64,000 nucleotides of DNA from Methylorubrum populi (lineage in GTDB: Bacteria; Pseudomonadota; Alphaproteobacteria; Rhizobiales; Beijerinckiaceae): the NCBI RefSeq assembly GCF_002355515.1, contig NZ_AP014809.1:5418501-5482500 (forward strand), given 5' to 3'. Each line of letters opens with the position of its first letter. Positions within the stretch are counted from its first letter, which is position 1. Of this stretch, positions 48,814-58,343 are shown in pieces. Below the pieces are notes generated by a model. It had not been told where the DNA came from. It searched no databases and saw only the letters and a list, made by a program, of their open reading frames with translations. Position numbers and translations under genes: made by a program.

Positions 48814-49970
48814 CGCACCGGCGGATCTGGCTCGTCGCGGGCGAGGATTCCGGCGATCAACTTGGCGCCAAGCTGATCCGGGCCTTGCGGGCGCTTTCGT
48901 CCGAGCCTCCGACGCTCGGCGGCGTCGGCGGCGAGGCGATGGAGGCGGAAGGCTTCCGCTCGCTCTTCCCCATCGATGACGTCGCGGTGATGGGCTACCT
49001 GCCCGTTCTTGCCCGCGCCCGAACCCTGCTGCGGCGCATCCGCGAGACGGTGGACGATGTCGTGGCGGCACGGCCCGACGTGCTCGTGATCATCGACAGC
49101 CCCGGCTTCACCCATGCCGTGGCGACCCGCGTGCGCAAGCGCCTGCCGGAGCTGCCGATCGTCGATTACGTCTCGCCGAGTGTCTGGGCGTGGCGGCCCT
49201 GGCGGGCGAAGGGCATGGTGCCCTTCATCGACCACGTGCTCGCCCTACTGCCTTTCGAGCCGGAGGCGCATCGGCGGCTCGGCGGGCCGCCCTGCTCCTA
49301 TGTCGGCCACCCGCTGATCGAGCGATTGGCCGAACTGCGCCCCTCCCCCGAGGAGGCGGCGATTCGCGAGGGGCGCCCGCCCGTCCTCGCTGTCCTGCCG
49401 GGCTCGCGCCGCTCGGAGATCGAGCGGCTGATGCCGGTCTTCGGGCGCACCGTCGCGGAGCTCACCCGGCGCATCGGCCCGTTCGAAGTGGAGCTGCCGG
49501 CGGTGAGCCGCCACCGCGCCCTGATCGAGCGGCTCGCCGCCGCCTGGGAGCGGCATCCGCGGGTCGTCCACGGCGAGGCCGACAAATACGCCACCTTCCG
49601 CCGGGCGCGCGCCGCGCTTGCGGCTTCCGGCACCGTGACGCTCGAGCTCGCGCTTGCCGGCGTGCCGATGGTGGTGGCCTACAAGGTCTCGCGGGTCGAG
49701 GAGGTGATCGCCCGGCGCTTGATCCAGGTGCCGACGATCGTTCTGCCGAACCTGATCCTGTCCGAGAACGCCATGCCGGAATTCGTGCAGGCCGACTGCA
49801 CGCCGGAGCGGCTGGCCGGGACGCTGGCGCCCCTTCTCGCGGGCGGCCCGGCGCGGCGGACCCAGCTCGAGGCGCTTGCCCGCATCGACGGCCGGATGCG
49901 GCTGGCCGGCGACGAGGAGCCGAGCCGCGCGGCGGCCCGGATCGTGCTGGAGGCGCGGCGGGCGGCATGA
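48810..49970 (+). CDS. lpxB: Lipid-A-disaccharide synthase
   Basis: The 386-residue GT19 glycosyltransferase joins UDP-2,3-diacylglucosamine and lipid X. Motifs: [69 protein letters not shown], and [21 protein letters not shown]. The start is GTG 48810, overlapping the lpxI stop. The acyltransferase and deacetylase genes lpxD and lpxC lie outside the window. Confidence 0.96.
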   Translation: MTHRRIWLVAGEDSGDQLGAKLIRALRALSSEPPTLGGVGGEAMEAEGFRSLFPIDDVAVMGYLPVLARARTLLRRIRETVDDVVAARPDVLVIIDSPGFTHAVATRVRKRLPELPIVDYVSPSVWAWRPWRAKGMVPFIDHVLALLPFEPEAHRRLGGPPCSYVGHPLIERLAELRPSPEEAAIREGRPPVLAVLPGSRRSEIERLMPVFGRTVAELTRRIGPFEVELPAVSRHRALIERLAAAWERHPRVVHGEADKYATFRRARAALAASGTVTLELALAGVPMVVAYKVSRVEEVIARRLIQVPTIVLPNLILSENAMPEFVQADCTPERLAGTLAPLLAGGPARRTQLEALARIDGRMRLAGDEEPSRAAARIVLEARRAA

Positions 49971-49984
49971 GCGAGGAGGCGGCG

Positions 49985-50449
49985 ATGCTGGTGATCCGGA
50001 TCTTCGTCGATGCCGATGCCTGTCCGGTGAAGGACGAGGTGTACCGTGTCGCCGGGCGCTACGGCCTCCACGTCTTCGTCGTCTCGAACAGCTTTCTGAA
50101 CCTGCCGCGCGAGCCCTGGATCGAGCGGGTGATCGTCGGTGACAAATTCGACGCGGCCGACGACTGGATCGCGGAGCGGGCGGATCGCGGCGCCATCGTC
50201 GTCACGGCCGACGTGCCCCTGGCCAGCCGCTGCGTGAAGGCCGGCGCGGCGGCGATCGCGCCGAACGGCAAGGCCTTCACGGAATCCTCGGTCGGTCTCG
50301 CGCTCGCCACCCGCAACCTGATGCAGGACCTGCGGGAGGCCGGGGCCATCACCGGCGGCCCGAAGCCGTTCTCGCCGAAGGACCGCTCCGCTTTTCTCGG
50401 CGCTCTCGACCGGGCGGTGGTCCGACTGAAGCGCGATCTCGGGCTCTGA
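49985..50449 (+). CDS. YaiI/YqxD family protein (DUF188)
   Basis: The 154-residue PIN-like-fold protein has [57 protein letters not shown] and [10 protein letters not shown], all DUF188 features. Function is unknown; the Asp pattern suggests a metal-dependent nuclease-like fold. Two starts compete: ATG 49967 overlapping the lpxB stop, and ATG 49985. I chose the second because GAGGAGG lies 6 nt upstream and the family begins there. It is the last gene of the lipid A run. Confidence 0.88.
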   Translation: MLVIRIFVDADACPVKDEVYRVAGRYGLHVFVVSNSFLNLPREPWIERVIVGDKFDAADDWIAERADRGAIVVTADVPLASRCVKAGAAAIAPNGKAFTESSVGLALATRNLMQDLREAGAITGGPKPFSPKDRSAFLGALDRAVVRLKRDLGL

Positions 50450-50458
50450 GGCCGTGAT

Positions 50459-50484
50459 GCCCCCGGGCCGCGAGGCTCGGGGGC
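50459..50484. terminator. Hairpin between convergent YaiI and gltA genes
   Basis: GCCCCCGGGCC and GGCTCGGGGGC form an 11-bp stem with one wobble pair and a 4-nt loop between the two stop codons. No T-run; position suggests a shared terminator. Confidence 0.5.
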
Positions 50485-50494
50485 GAGGGCTTAA

Positions 50495-51784
50495 TCAGCC
50501 ACGCTGGCCGATCGGGATGTAGTCGCGGCGGTCCGGGCCGATATAAAGCTGGCGCGGGCGGCCGATCTTCTGGGACGGGTCCTCGATCATCTCGGCCCAT
50601 TGCGCGATCCAGCCGACGGTGCGGGCGAGCGCGAACAGCACCGTGAACATCGAGGTCGGGAAGCCGAGCGCCTTGAGGGTGATGCCCGAGTAGAAGTCGA
50701 TGTTCGGGTAGAGCTTCTTCTCGATGAAGTACTCGTCCTCGAGGGCGATCTTCTCGAGCTGCACCGCGACCTCCAGCAGGTCGTCCTTCAGCCCGAGCTC
50801 GTTCAAGACCTCGTGGGTGGTCTTCTGCATGATGCGCGCGCGCGGGTCGTAGTTCTTGTAGACCCGATGGCCGAAGCCCATCAGGCGGAAGGGGTCGTTC
50901 TTGTCCTTCGCCTTGGCGACGTATTTCTGCACGTTCTCGGGGTGGCCGATTTCCATCAGCATCTTCAGCGCCGCCTCGTTGGCGCCGCCATGGGCGGGAC
51001 CCCACAGGCAGGCGATGCCGGCGGCGATGCAGGCGAAGGGATTGGCGCCCGAGGAGCCGGCGAGCCGGACCGTCGAGGTCGAGGCGTTCTGCTCGTGGTC
51101 CGCGTGCAGGATGAAGATTTTGTCGAGCGCCCGCGCATAGATCGGATTGATCGCGTACTCTTCGCACGGAACGGCAAAGCACATCCGCAGAAAATTCGAC
51201 GTGTAGTCGAGATCGTTCTTCGGATATACGAAAGGCTGGCCGATCGTGTACTTGTAGGCCATCGCCGCGAGCGTCGGCATCTTCGCGATCATGCGCAGCG
51301 AGGCGATCATCCGCTGCGACTCGTCCGAGATGTCGGTCGAGTCGTGGTAGAAGGCCGAGAGTGCGCCGACACAGGCGACCATCACCGCCATCGGGTGGGC
51401 GTCGCGGCGGAAGCCCTGGAAGAAGCGGTTCATCTGGTCATGCACCATGGTGTGGCGCGTGACCCGGTAATCGAAGTCGGCCTTCTGGGCGGAGGACGGC
51501 AATTCGCCGAACAGCATCAGGTAGGCGGTCTCGAGGAAGTCGCCCTGCTCGGCGAGTTGCTCGATCGGGTAGCCGCGATAGAGCAGCACGCCCTCGTCGC
51601 CGTCGATATAGGTGATCTTCGACTCGCAGGAGGCGGTCGAGGTGAAGCCGGGATCGAAGGTGAACTTCCCGGTCTGGGCGTAGAGCTTGCCGATATCGAC
51701 CACATCCGGGCCGATCGTTCCGGTCTTGATGGGCAGTTCGACGTTCTTGTCGCCCACGATGATGGTGCTGGCGGAAGCGCTCAT
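50495..51784 (-). CDS. gltA: Citrate synthase
   Basis: The 429-residue type II (Gram-negative hexameric) enzyme condenses acetyl-CoA and oxaloacetate. Active-site segments are visible: [31 protein letters not shown] and the Asp-containing [11 protein letters not shown], with a C-terminal GRPRQLYIG. The N-terminal zinc-finger-like small domain typical of type II is also present. I chose ATG 51784; 29 codons more are open upstream. The long 5' region holds a perfect 20-bp palindrome that may be an operator. Confidence 0.97.
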   Translation of the reverse strand: MSASASTIIVGDKNVELPIKTGTIGPDVVDIGKLYAQTGKFTFDPGFTSTASCESKITYIDGDEGVLLYRGYPIEQLAEQGDFLETAYLMLFGELPSSAQKADFDYRVTRHTMVHDQMNRFFQGFRRDAHPMAVMVACVGALSAFYHDSTDISDESQRMIASLRMIAKMPTLAAMAYKYTIGQPFVYPKNDLDYTSNFLRMCFAVPCEEYAINPIYARALDKIFILHADHEQNASTSTVRLAGSSGANPFACIAAGIACLWGPAHGGANEAALKMLMEIGHPENVQKYVAKAKDKNDPFRLMGFGHRVYKNYDPRARIMQKTTHEVLNELGLKDDLLEVAVQLEKIALEDEYFIEKKLYPNIDFYSGITLKALGFPTSMFTVLFALARTVGWIAQWAEMIEDPSQKIGRPRQLYIGPDRRDYIPIGQRG

Positions 51785-51940
51785 GGGATCGCGGACCCTT
51801 TCTCGCGACGGGAACAGCACGGGAGCGGAAGGCGTCGCCTCCCGCTCCGTTGTGGCGCCGCAGCAGAGCACTGCGCCCGCTCACTGAAGCACCGGGTTAA
51901 CGGATCGGTCGACGCCCAGCAACGGCAGGGTGCCTTCCGC

Positions 51941-51960
51941 TTCTTCGCATATGCGAAGAA
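51941..51960. promoter_or_regulatory. Perfect 20-bp palindrome upstream of gltA
   Basis: TTCTTCGCATATGCGAAGAA is identical to its reverse complement, with no spacer. It lies 157 bp upstream of the gltA start codon in the otherwise GC-rich 5' region. Uninterrupted symmetry suggests a site for a dimeric regulator; I cannot match it to a known one. Confidence 0.5.
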
Positions 51961-52211
51961 CGGGCCGCCTCTGTCACTGTCGGAGCACGATGGCGTCGAT
52001 TCTGATCTGCCTCATCCCCCGGATTTCGCGCGGTCCGAGCGTACCGCTGGCTCGAAGATGATGCCAAAACGCGGGAAAGGACAAGACTTTCCGCCTTCGG
52101 GCCGCGTGACGGTCAGCTGCGGAAGATCGGTGCTGTCATTTATGTCGAGTTGTCACTCCGCTCGTCGTGCGCATGGCGGCATCGGCGTCACGGCGGTCGG
52201 CGGCGCAGGGT

Positions 52212-52246
52212 GGATCAACGCGTCCTGCGGTCAGATGCGTTGATCC
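52212..52246. terminator. Hairpin after gltX
   Basis: GGATCAACGC and GCGTTGATCC are perfect 10-bp arms around a 15-nt loop, 17 bp past the gltX stop. There is no T-run in the minus direction. A role in ending or stabilising the gltX transcript is likely but unproven. Confidence 0.4.
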
Positions 52247-52262
52247 GTCGCGTGGTCGGGCG

Positions 52263-53687
52263 TTAGGCCGGAAGGCGATCCCGCAGGCGGGCGAGCGCTT
52301 CGTCACGGCCCAGCACGGCCATCACGTCGAAGACCGGCGGCGAGGTGGCGCGGCCCGTGAGCGCGGCCCGCAGCGGCTGAGCGACTTGGCCGAGCTTGAC
52401 GCCCTGGCTCTCGGCAAAGCCGCGCACGGCGGCCTCCGTCGACGCGGCGCTCCACTCGGGCAGGGCCTCCAAGGCGGGAAGAAGGGCGCGCAGCCGCTCC
52501 GGCGCCTCGCCGGCGAGCAGGCCTTCCGCCTTGGCGTCGAGGATGAGCGGACGGGGGGCATAGAGGTAGTAGGCGCTGTCGAGGAGTTCGACGAGCGTCT
52601 TGGCGCGCTCTTTCAGCCCCGGCATCGCGGACAGGAGCTTCTCACGCAGATCCGGCGTGAGGGCGGTCGGCAGGCCGCGTTCGGGACCGCGGGCCGGCAG
52701 AATCGCGTCGACCGCATCGACCAGAACGGCGTCGTCGCTGCCGCGGATATAGAGCCCGTTCAGGCTCTCCAGCTTCGTGAAGTCGAAGCGCGCGGCCGAG
52801 CGACCGATCGCCTTCAGGTCGAAGGCGGCGATCATCTCCTCGGTGGAAAAGACTTCCTGGTCGCCGTGGCTCCAGCCGAGTCGGACGAGGTAGTTGCGCA
52901 GGGCCGCCGGGAGGTAGCCGCGATCGCGGTACTCCTCGACCCCGAGCGCGCCGTGTCGCTTGGACAGCTTGGCCCCGTCCGCTCCGTGGATCAGCGGGAT
53001 ATGCGCCATCGCCGGCACGTCCCAGCCGAGCGCCCGGTAGATCTGGCTCTGGCGCGCGGCATTGGTGAGATGGTCGTCGCCGCGGATCACCTGGGTGACG
53101 CCCATGTCGTGATCGTCCACCACGACGGCGAGCATGTAGGTCGGAGTGCCGTCGGAGCGCAGCAGCACGAGATCGTCGAGATCGCGGTTCGCCCAGGTGA
53201 CGCGGCCCTGCACGGCGTCCTCCACCACGGTCTCGCCCTCGGTCGGCGCGCGCAGGCGGATCACCGGCTTCACGCCGGGAGGCGCCTCGGACGGGTCGCG
53301 GTCGCGCCAGCGGCCATCGTAGCGCGGGGCACGGCCCTCGGCGCGGGCGGTCTCGCGCATCTGCGCCAGCTCCTCGGCGCTGGCGTAGCAATGGTAGGCG
53401 TTGCCCGAGGCGAGCAGGCTCTCCGCCACCGCGCGGTGGCGCTCGGCGCGGGCGAACTGATAGATTACCTCGCCGTCCCAATCGAGGCCGAGCCAGCGCA
53501 TCCCGTCGAGGATCGCGTCGATCGCTCCTTGCGTCGAGCGCTCCCGATCGGTGTCCTCAATGCGCAGCAGCATTCGGCCGCCGAACCGGCGGGCGTAGAG
53601 CCAATTGAACAGGGCCGTGCGCGCTCCCCCGATATGCAGGAAGCCCGTGGGCGAGGGCGCAAAGCGCGTGACGACCGGTGACGACAT
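52263..53687 (-). CDS. gltX: Glutamyl-tRNA synthetase
   Basis: The 474-residue class I synthetase charges tRNA-Glu. It has the HIGH-type motif in [15 protein letters not shown] (18-21), [20 protein letters not shown], and the KMSKS-type GAKLSKRHG (about 239-243). The C-terminal anticodon-binding part is helical. I chose ATG 53687; the frame remains open far upstream (to 55976) but that part is antisense to comEC and not family-like. Many alphaproteobacteria carry two gltX copies; a second is not in the window. Confidence 0.96.
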   Translation of the reverse strand: MSSPVVTRFAPSPTGFLHIGGARTALFNWLYARRFGGRMLLRIEDTDRERSTQGAIDAILDGMRWLGLDWDGEVIYQFARAERHRAVAESLLASGNAYHCYASAEELAQMRETARAEGRAPRYDGRWRDRDPSEAPPGVKPVIRLRAPTEGETVVEDAVQGRVTWANRDLDDLVLLRSDGTPTYMLAVVVDDHDMGVTQVIRGDDHLTNAARQSQIYRALGWDVPAMAHIPLIHGADGAKLSKRHGALGVEEYRDRGYLPAALRNYLVRLGWSHGDQEVFSTEEMIAAFDLKAIGRSAARFDFTKLESLNGLYIRGSDDAVLVDAVDAILPARGPERGLPTALTPDLREKLLSAMPGLKERAKTLVELLDSAYYLYAPRPLILDAKAEGLLAGEAPERLRALLPALEALPEWSAASTEAAVRGFAESQGVKLGQVAQPLRAALTGRATSPPVFDVMAVLGRDEALARLRDRLPA

Positions 53688-53843
53688 CGGCGGCTGAGAG
53701 GCTTCTTCGAAAAAAGTGCGGGATGGCGCGAGGGCGGCCGCAGCCGGTCTCGCCGGGCGTGTAGCACGAGCGAGCGGATGCGTTAAGAATCCGTCACGTG
53801 TGCCCGTCGCGCGGGCATCGCAGGTCTCGGGACGTGGCGGGGC

Positions 53844-56114
53844 ATGGCGCAGGGCGGCGGCAGAGCGGTGAGCGGGGCGGCTCCAGCCCTCCTCGCCGGC
53901 CGCGTTCCCGCCCTGTCGCAGCTCTGGCGGGCGACGATCGAGGGACTGGGCGCGGGTCTCGCCCGCGAGGCCGAGCAGCGCCGGCTGTTTCCGTGGCTTG
54001 CCGTCGCCTTCGGGGCCGGCATCCTGGTCTTCTTCACGGCCGCCGACGGGGAGGCCCTCCTCGCTGCCCCGCTGATCGCCGCCGCCCTCTGTCTTCTCGT
54101 CACGCTGACCCTGCGGGCGCGCCCGATCGCACTCGCGCTGACGCTCGCCCTCGCTGCCCTCTTCCTCGGCTATGCGGCCGCCGTCTGGAGGGTCGCCTCC
54201 GTCGCAGGGCCGGTGCTGAGCCGCGTGACCATCGCGCCGCTCGCCGGCCTGGTCGAGGGACTCGAAGAGCGGGAGGGCGGCGCGCGGCTGATCGTCCGCG
54301 TCGAGAGCTTCGGCGACCTCGCCCCGGCGCAACGTCCGCGCCGGGTGCGCGTGTCCTACCGCGCGGCGCAGGCGGTGAGGCCGGGCGACACGATCCGAGC
54401 CACCGCACGGTTGCTGCCACCGCCCGAGGCGGTGCGGCCGGGCGGCTACGACTTCGCGCGCGACGCGTATTTCCGCGGGATCGGCGCGGTGGGATCGCTG
54501 GTGGGCAAGGTCGAGATCGGGGCGCCGGCCGAACCGCTCCCCTGGTCCTTGCGACTGGGGGCCGACATCGACGCGGCCCGCAATGCCTTCACCCGCCGGA
54601 TCACCGACGCGATCGGCGGCCAGGCCGGCGCCGTCGCGGCCGCGCTCGTCACGGGAAAGCGCGGACTGATCGCGAACGAGACGAACGACATCCTGCGGGC
54701 GGCCGGCATCTATCACGTCGTCTCGATCTCCGGGCTCCACATGGTGCTCGCGGCCGGCGTGGTGTTCTGGCTGGTGCGGGCCGGGCTCGCGCTGGTTCCG
54801 GTGCTGGTCCTCGCTTGGCCGATCAAGAAGATCGCGGCCGGCGCGGCGATGCTGGGCGTGACCGCCTACTGCGCCTTCTCCGGCTGGGATGTCGCGGCCG
54901 AACGGGCGCTGATCATGACGCTTGTGATGCTCGGCGCGATCCTCGTCGATCGTCCGGCGCTCAGCATGCGCAATCTCGCGCTCGCTGCCATCCTGGCACT
55001 CGCCCGCGAGCCGGAGGCACTGCTCGGTCCGAGCTTCCAGATGTCGTTCGGGGCGGTGGCCGGCCTGATCGCCTGCGCGCCGCTCATCGATGGGCGCGTC
55101 TTCCGAACCGAGCGTTCCTCCCGCGTCGCACGGGCCGCATCGTGGCTGGCGACGGCGGTGGTCGGCACATTGGCCACGACGCTGGTGGCACAGATCGCCA
55201 CTGCGCCCTTCGCGACCTACCACTTCCAGACCGTGCAGCCCTTCGGCCTCGTCGGCAATGCCCTGACGCTGCCCCTCGTATCGCTGGCGGTCATGCCCGC
55301 GGCAGTGCTCGGGATGCTGGCCTACCCGTTCGCCCTTGATCGTCCGGTCTGGTGGCTGATGGGGCTCGCGGTGCGCGGCATGCTCGACATCTCGGCCTGG
55401 ATCGCCGGGTTCGGACAGGCCAACGTGGTGTTGCCGGCCTTCGGAACGGGCGCCCTGACGCTTCTCGCGGCCGCCCTGCTCCTCGCGACCCTGCCGGTGT
55501 CGCGTCTGCGGCTGCTCGCCCTGCTGCCGGCGGGGGTCGGCATCGCGCTCGCCGCGAGCCCGTCGCGCTACGACATCTACATCGACCGGGACGGGGCCGG
55601 CGCCGCGGTCCGCGGTAGGGACGGCCGCCTCGTCGTCCTCGGCCGTCCGCCCGGCTTCGTGCTGGAACAGTGGCTGAAGGCTGACGGCGACGGGCGCCGC
55701 CCGGAATCCCTCACCGGAGATCCTGGACCGCGCTGCGACCGTCTCGGCTGCACGCTCGTGGCCGTCGATGGCCGCGCCGTCGCGCTCGTCACCGACAAGC
55801 GCGCCTTCGCCGAGGACTGCGCCCGGGCCGACATCCTGATCACCCGCCTGCGGGCGCCGCCGGGCTGCGCCGCGCCGCTGATCGCCGACCGCACCTTCCT
55901 GGCTGCGCAGGGCGCCACCGCCATCCGCCTCGGAACGGCGGGGCCGGAACTTGCCACCGCTCGCGGGACCGGCCAACCGAAGCCGTGGCAGCCGGCCTTA
56001 CAGTCCAAAGCGACCGGCACGGAGACACCGGCTGCCCGGTCGGAACCGCAATCATCGAGCGACCCGAGCGCGACGGATCCGTCGGACCTGCCGCAGGCCG
56101 AGGTCCCTCAGTAG
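53844..56114 (+). CDS. comEC: ComEC/Rec2-type DNA uptake membrane protein
   Basis: The 756-residue polytopic protein has an N-terminal DUF4131 region with two to three TM segments and the soluble OB-like part (about 120-210). The Competence domain follows (about 255-520), with [20 protein letters not shown] in two parts and [12 protein letters not shown]. The C-terminal part (about 560-715) lacks the HxHxDH metal site of the beta-lactamase-like nuclease domain found in Firmicutes ComEC. This is usual in the order. It should form the channel for single-stranded DNA entry. It diverges from gltX, and its stop overlaps the lexA stop by 7 bp. Confidence 0.88.
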   Translation: MAQGGGRAVSGAAPALLAGRVPALSQLWRATIEGLGAGLAREAEQRRLFPWLAVAFGAGILVFFTAADGEALLAAPLIAAALCLLVTLTLRARPIALALTLALAALFLGYAAAVWRVASVAGPVLSRVTIAPLAGLVEGLEEREGGARLIVRVESFGDLAPAQRPRRVRVSYRAAQAVRPGDTIRATARLLPPPEAVRPGGYDFARDAYFRGIGAVGSLVGKVEIGAPAEPLPWSLRLGADIDAARNAFTRRITDAIGGQAGAVAAALVTGKRGLIANETNDILRAAGIYHVVSISGLHMVLAAGVVFWLVRAGLALVPVLVLAWPIKKIAAGAAMLGVTAYCAFSGWDVAAERALIMTLVMLGAILVDRPALSMRNLALAAILALAREPEALLGPSFQMSFGAVAGLIACAPLIDGRVFRTERSSRVARAASWLATAVVGTLATTLVAQIATAPFATYHFQTVQPFGLVGNALTLPLVSLAVMPAAVLGMLAYPFALDRPVWWLMGLAVRGMLDISAWIAGFGQANVVLPAFGTGALTLLAAALLLATLPVSRLRLLALLPAGVGIALAASPSRYDIYIDRDGAGAAVRGRDGRLVVLGRPPGFVLEQWLKADGDGRRPESLTGDPGPRCDRLGCTLVAVDGRAVALVTDKRAFAEDCARADILITRLRAPPGCAAPLIADRTFLAAQGATAIRLGTAGPELATARGTGQPKPWQPALQSKATGTETPAARSEPQSSSDPSATDPSDLPQAEVPQ

Positions 56115-56833
56115 CGGCGCACGAGGCTCACGAGCTTGCCCTGGATGCGCACCCGATCCGGACCGAGCACGCGGGTCTCGTAGGACGGATTGGCCGCCTC
56201 GAGGGCGATCGAGGAGCCGCGGCGGCGCAGGCGCTTGAGAGTCGCCTCTTCGTCGTCGATGAGCGCTACGATGATGTCGCCGTTATTGGCGGTGTCCTGC
56301 TTGTGGATCACCACGAGATCGCCGTCGAGGATGCCGGCCTCGATCATCGAGTCGCCGCGCACTTCCAGCGCGTAGTGCTCGCCGCCCGAGAGGAAGTCGG
56401 GAGACATCGAGATCGAGTGGCTCTGGCTCTCGATCGCCGAGATCGGCGTACCGGCGGCGATCCGGCCCATCACCGGCACCATCACCGACTGGCCGTTGCC
56501 GTCATGGGCCTGCAGCATCGCCGGCTTCGGCGCGGGCGGCTTGCCCGACAAGCCCCCCTCGACCACGCTCGGGGTGAATCGGCGGGGCTCGGAGGCGGGC
56601 GCGGACTTGGCTGCCGCTAGGTCGGGCATGCGCAGGATCTCGATGGCACGGGCCCGGTTCGGCAGGCGGCGCAGGAAGCCGCGTTCCTCCAGCGCCATGA
56701 TCAGGCGGTGGATGCCGGATTTGGATTTGAGATCGAGCGCGTCCTTCATTTCGTCGAAAGACGGCGGCACGCCGCTCTCCTGCATCCTCTGCTGGATGAA
56801 CTGGAGCAGTTCGAGTTGCTTGCGGGTCAGCAT
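56108..56833 (-). CDS. lexA: SOS response repressor LexA
   Basis: The 241-residue repressor has an N-terminal winged helix (about 1-68, [33 protein letters not shown]) and a C-terminal S24 self-cleavage domain. The Ala127-Gly128 cleavage site lies in RIAAGTPI, with nucleophile Ser162 in RGDSMIEAG and Lys200 in EATLKRLRR. The linker (about 70-118) is longer than in E. coli, as usual in alphaproteobacteria. ATG 56833 is chosen; 18 codons more are open upstream. A GTTC-N7-GTTC box 73 bp upstream indicates autorepression. Confidence 0.97.
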   Translation of the reverse strand: MLTRKQLELLQFIQQRMQESGVPPSFDEMKDALDLKSKSGIHRLIMALEERGFLRRLPNRARAIEILRMPDLAAAKSAPASEPRRFTPSVVEGGLSGKPPAPKPAMLQAHDGNGQSVMVPVMGRIAAGTPISAIESQSHSISMSPDFLSGGEHYALEVRGDSMIEAGILDGDLVVIHKQDTANNGDIIVALIDDEEATLKRLRRRGSSIALEAANPSYETRVLGPDRVRIQGKLVSLVRRY

Positions 56834-56905
56834 GCGGCACCTGCTGTCGACCGCGGGCCGGGGGCGCCGCAGAATCGTTGAAAACAAAGCACGAACAGCC
56901 TAGCC

Positions 56906-56920
56906 GTTCCTCTCCTGTTC
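56906..56920 (-). promoter_or_regulatory. LexA-binding SOS box of lexA
   Basis: GTTCCTCTCCTGTTC on the plus strand has two direct GTTC repeats with exactly 7 bp between, the alphaproteobacterial LexA box. It lies 73 bp before the lexA start. Confidence 0.8.
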
Positions 56921-56999
56921 CGCAAGACGAGCCCGAACACGCAAAGGGCGGCGACGCCGCAGCGCCACCGCCCTCCGTTGCAATGTGGCAGAGGCCGGA

Positions 57000-57866
57000 T
57001 CAGGCCGGGAACACGTCCACGATTTCGTAGGTGTCGGGATCGATGATGACGATGTCGTCGCCGACCAGGATGAACTGCAGGCCGCGATAGGCCGGCACCA
57101 GGGAGAGGATCGCCGGGGGAAGCGGGTGCAGCGAAACCGAGCGCGGGATCGCCGTGCCGACGCGGACCGCGAAGTTCACGTTCGTGACCGCCCGGACATT
57201 GGAGCGGGTGATCGACTGCCGGAACTCGGTGCGCTGGGTCGAACTCAGGCTCTTCGAGGCCCCGCGCGCCTCGGCGGCGGCCCCGCGACTACCCCGCTCG
57301 CCGGCCCCGTCGCGTGCTCCGCGTTCCCCCGCGCCGTCGCGGCCCGTGTCACGGTTGCCGCGCTCCCCGGCCGCGTCACGGCCACCCCGGCCTTCGCGCT
57401 CGCCGGCGCCGTCCCGGCCCGTGTCGCGGTTGCCGTCGCGGTTGCCGCGATCACCCGTCTCTCCGGCGCGGGCCGGGCCGCCTTCGCGGCCTCCGCGTGT
57501 CCCGGCCTCTCCCGGCTCGCCGCCGCGACCGGCGCCGCTCGCCGCCCCGCCGGTCTCGCCTCCGCGTGCGCCGCCGCCGACCTCGCCGCCGCGGGCGCCA
57601 CCGGCCCCGCCCGCTTCACCGGCTCCGCCGCGCGGGCCGCTCGCCGCCCCGCTGCCCGCTCCTCCGGCCGCTCCTCCGGCCGCTCCCCCGGCGCCGCCCG
57701 CGCCGCCGGCTCCCATCCCGGCACCGCCCCCTGCGGCCCCGCCTGCTCCTCCGGCCGCGCCCCCGCCGGCACCGCCTGCGCCGGCGCCGCCACCCTGAGC
57801 GAGAGCGGTCGCCGCGCCGAGCACAAGAATCGCGGCCGTCGCCGTGCTGCGAAAGAACTTGGTCAT
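57000..57866 (-). CDS. Secreted Gly/Ala- and Arg/Asp/Gly-rich protein with C-terminal DUF1236 domain
   Basis: The 288-residue product has a signal peptide (about 1-24, ending ALA-Q). A Gly/Ala repeat tract follows (about 25-125), then a charged repeat tract built from units such as RDTGRDGAGER and RGNRD (about 125-215). The end is a DUF1236 domain (about 225-288) with the conserved IIDPDTYEIVDVF finish. The repeats look disordered and may vary between strains. DUF1236 function is unknown. ATG 57866 opens into the signal peptide. A consensus EcfG promoter 54 bp upstream predicts induction by general stress. Confidence 0.82.
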   Translation of the reverse strand: MTKFFRSTATAAILVLGAATALAQGGGAGAGGAGGGAAGGAGGAAGGGAGMGAGGAGGAGGAAGGAAGGAGSGAASGPRGGAGEAGGAGGARGGEVGGGARGGETGGAASGAGRGGEPGEAGTRGGREGGPARAGETGDRGNRDGNRDTGRDGAGEREGRGGRDAAGERGNRDTGRDGAGERGARDGAGERGSRGAAAEARGASKSLSSTQRTEFRQSITRSNVRAVTNVNFAVRVGTAIPRSVSLHPLPPAILSLVPAYRGLQFILVGDDIVIIDPDTYEIVDVFPA

Positions 57867-58343
57867 GTTCCATCCCTGTCTTCTGCCGGCTGCCGACGCG
57901 GCGCCGAGAACCGGCTCGCAACGGCGGACCGGGGAAAACCGTTCCGAAAAGATGCATTGCACCGTGCCGAGCGCCGTGTTGTTCGGGATAAGCGTGGCAA
58001 TGCGTGTATGACTTTGTTCGATACCGAATGATTGTCCGAGGAACGGTGGATCAACGTTCCAAAGATCATTCATGTTTCTTGCAGAATATTATCGAGCGAC
58101 GTGCCGATGCTCGCTTGTGCCGGTCTGCGGCTGAGCGAAACGGGCGCGCCGCACAGAGGATCTTCGCCCGCGTCACAGGTTCCTCCGGCCGGCTTCGGAG
58201 CGATCGAATGGGCCGGGTGCAACGTTTGCCGATTTCTGTCACGGAACGGGCGCGTGCCGCGTCGGCAGCGTGCCACTCACGATTAGTTACGCAGCCGCGA
58301 GAGGGATCACGGGGCCGCGAGGCCGGCCGATCAGGGACAGCGC
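57867..58343. other. Divergent promoter region (477 bp)
   Basis: The gap lies between the DUF1236 gene and the MHS transporter. No gene is supported. It has the EcfG promoter (listed) and an inverted repeat GGAACG-N9-CGTTCC at 58040-58060. An AT-rich patch near 58060-58100 could hold the transporter promoter; no clear -35/-10 pair was seen. Confidence 0.5.
57920..57945 (-). promoter_or_regulatory. Predicted EcfG (general stress sigma) promoter of the DUF1236 gene
   Basis: On the minus strand GGAAC (57945-57941), 17 bp and CGTT (57923-57920) match the EcfG/RpoE2 consensus exactly. The start codon follows about 54 bp downstream. Confidence 0.65.

Larger units (their letters stand above)
51785..52262. 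other. Gap between gltX and gltA (478 bp)
   Basis: No gene is supported on either strand. It must carry the gltA promoter and the end of the gltX transcript. It contains the 20-bp palindrome and a hairpin near the gltX stop, listed separately. A short CGGGTTAACGG with a TTAA core lies near 51894. No clear -35/-10 pair was found. Confidence 0.5.

Noticed and set aside
53688..55976. 763-codon N-terminal extension of gltX
   Set aside because: It is antisense to comEC and not family-like; GluRS similarity begins exactly at 53687.
57154..57798. Pro/Ser/Arg-rich plus-strand frame opposite the DUF1236 repeats
   Set aside because: It mirrors the Gly/Ala/Arg codon repeats on the other strand; the minus strand has a signal peptide, a known domain and a promoter.
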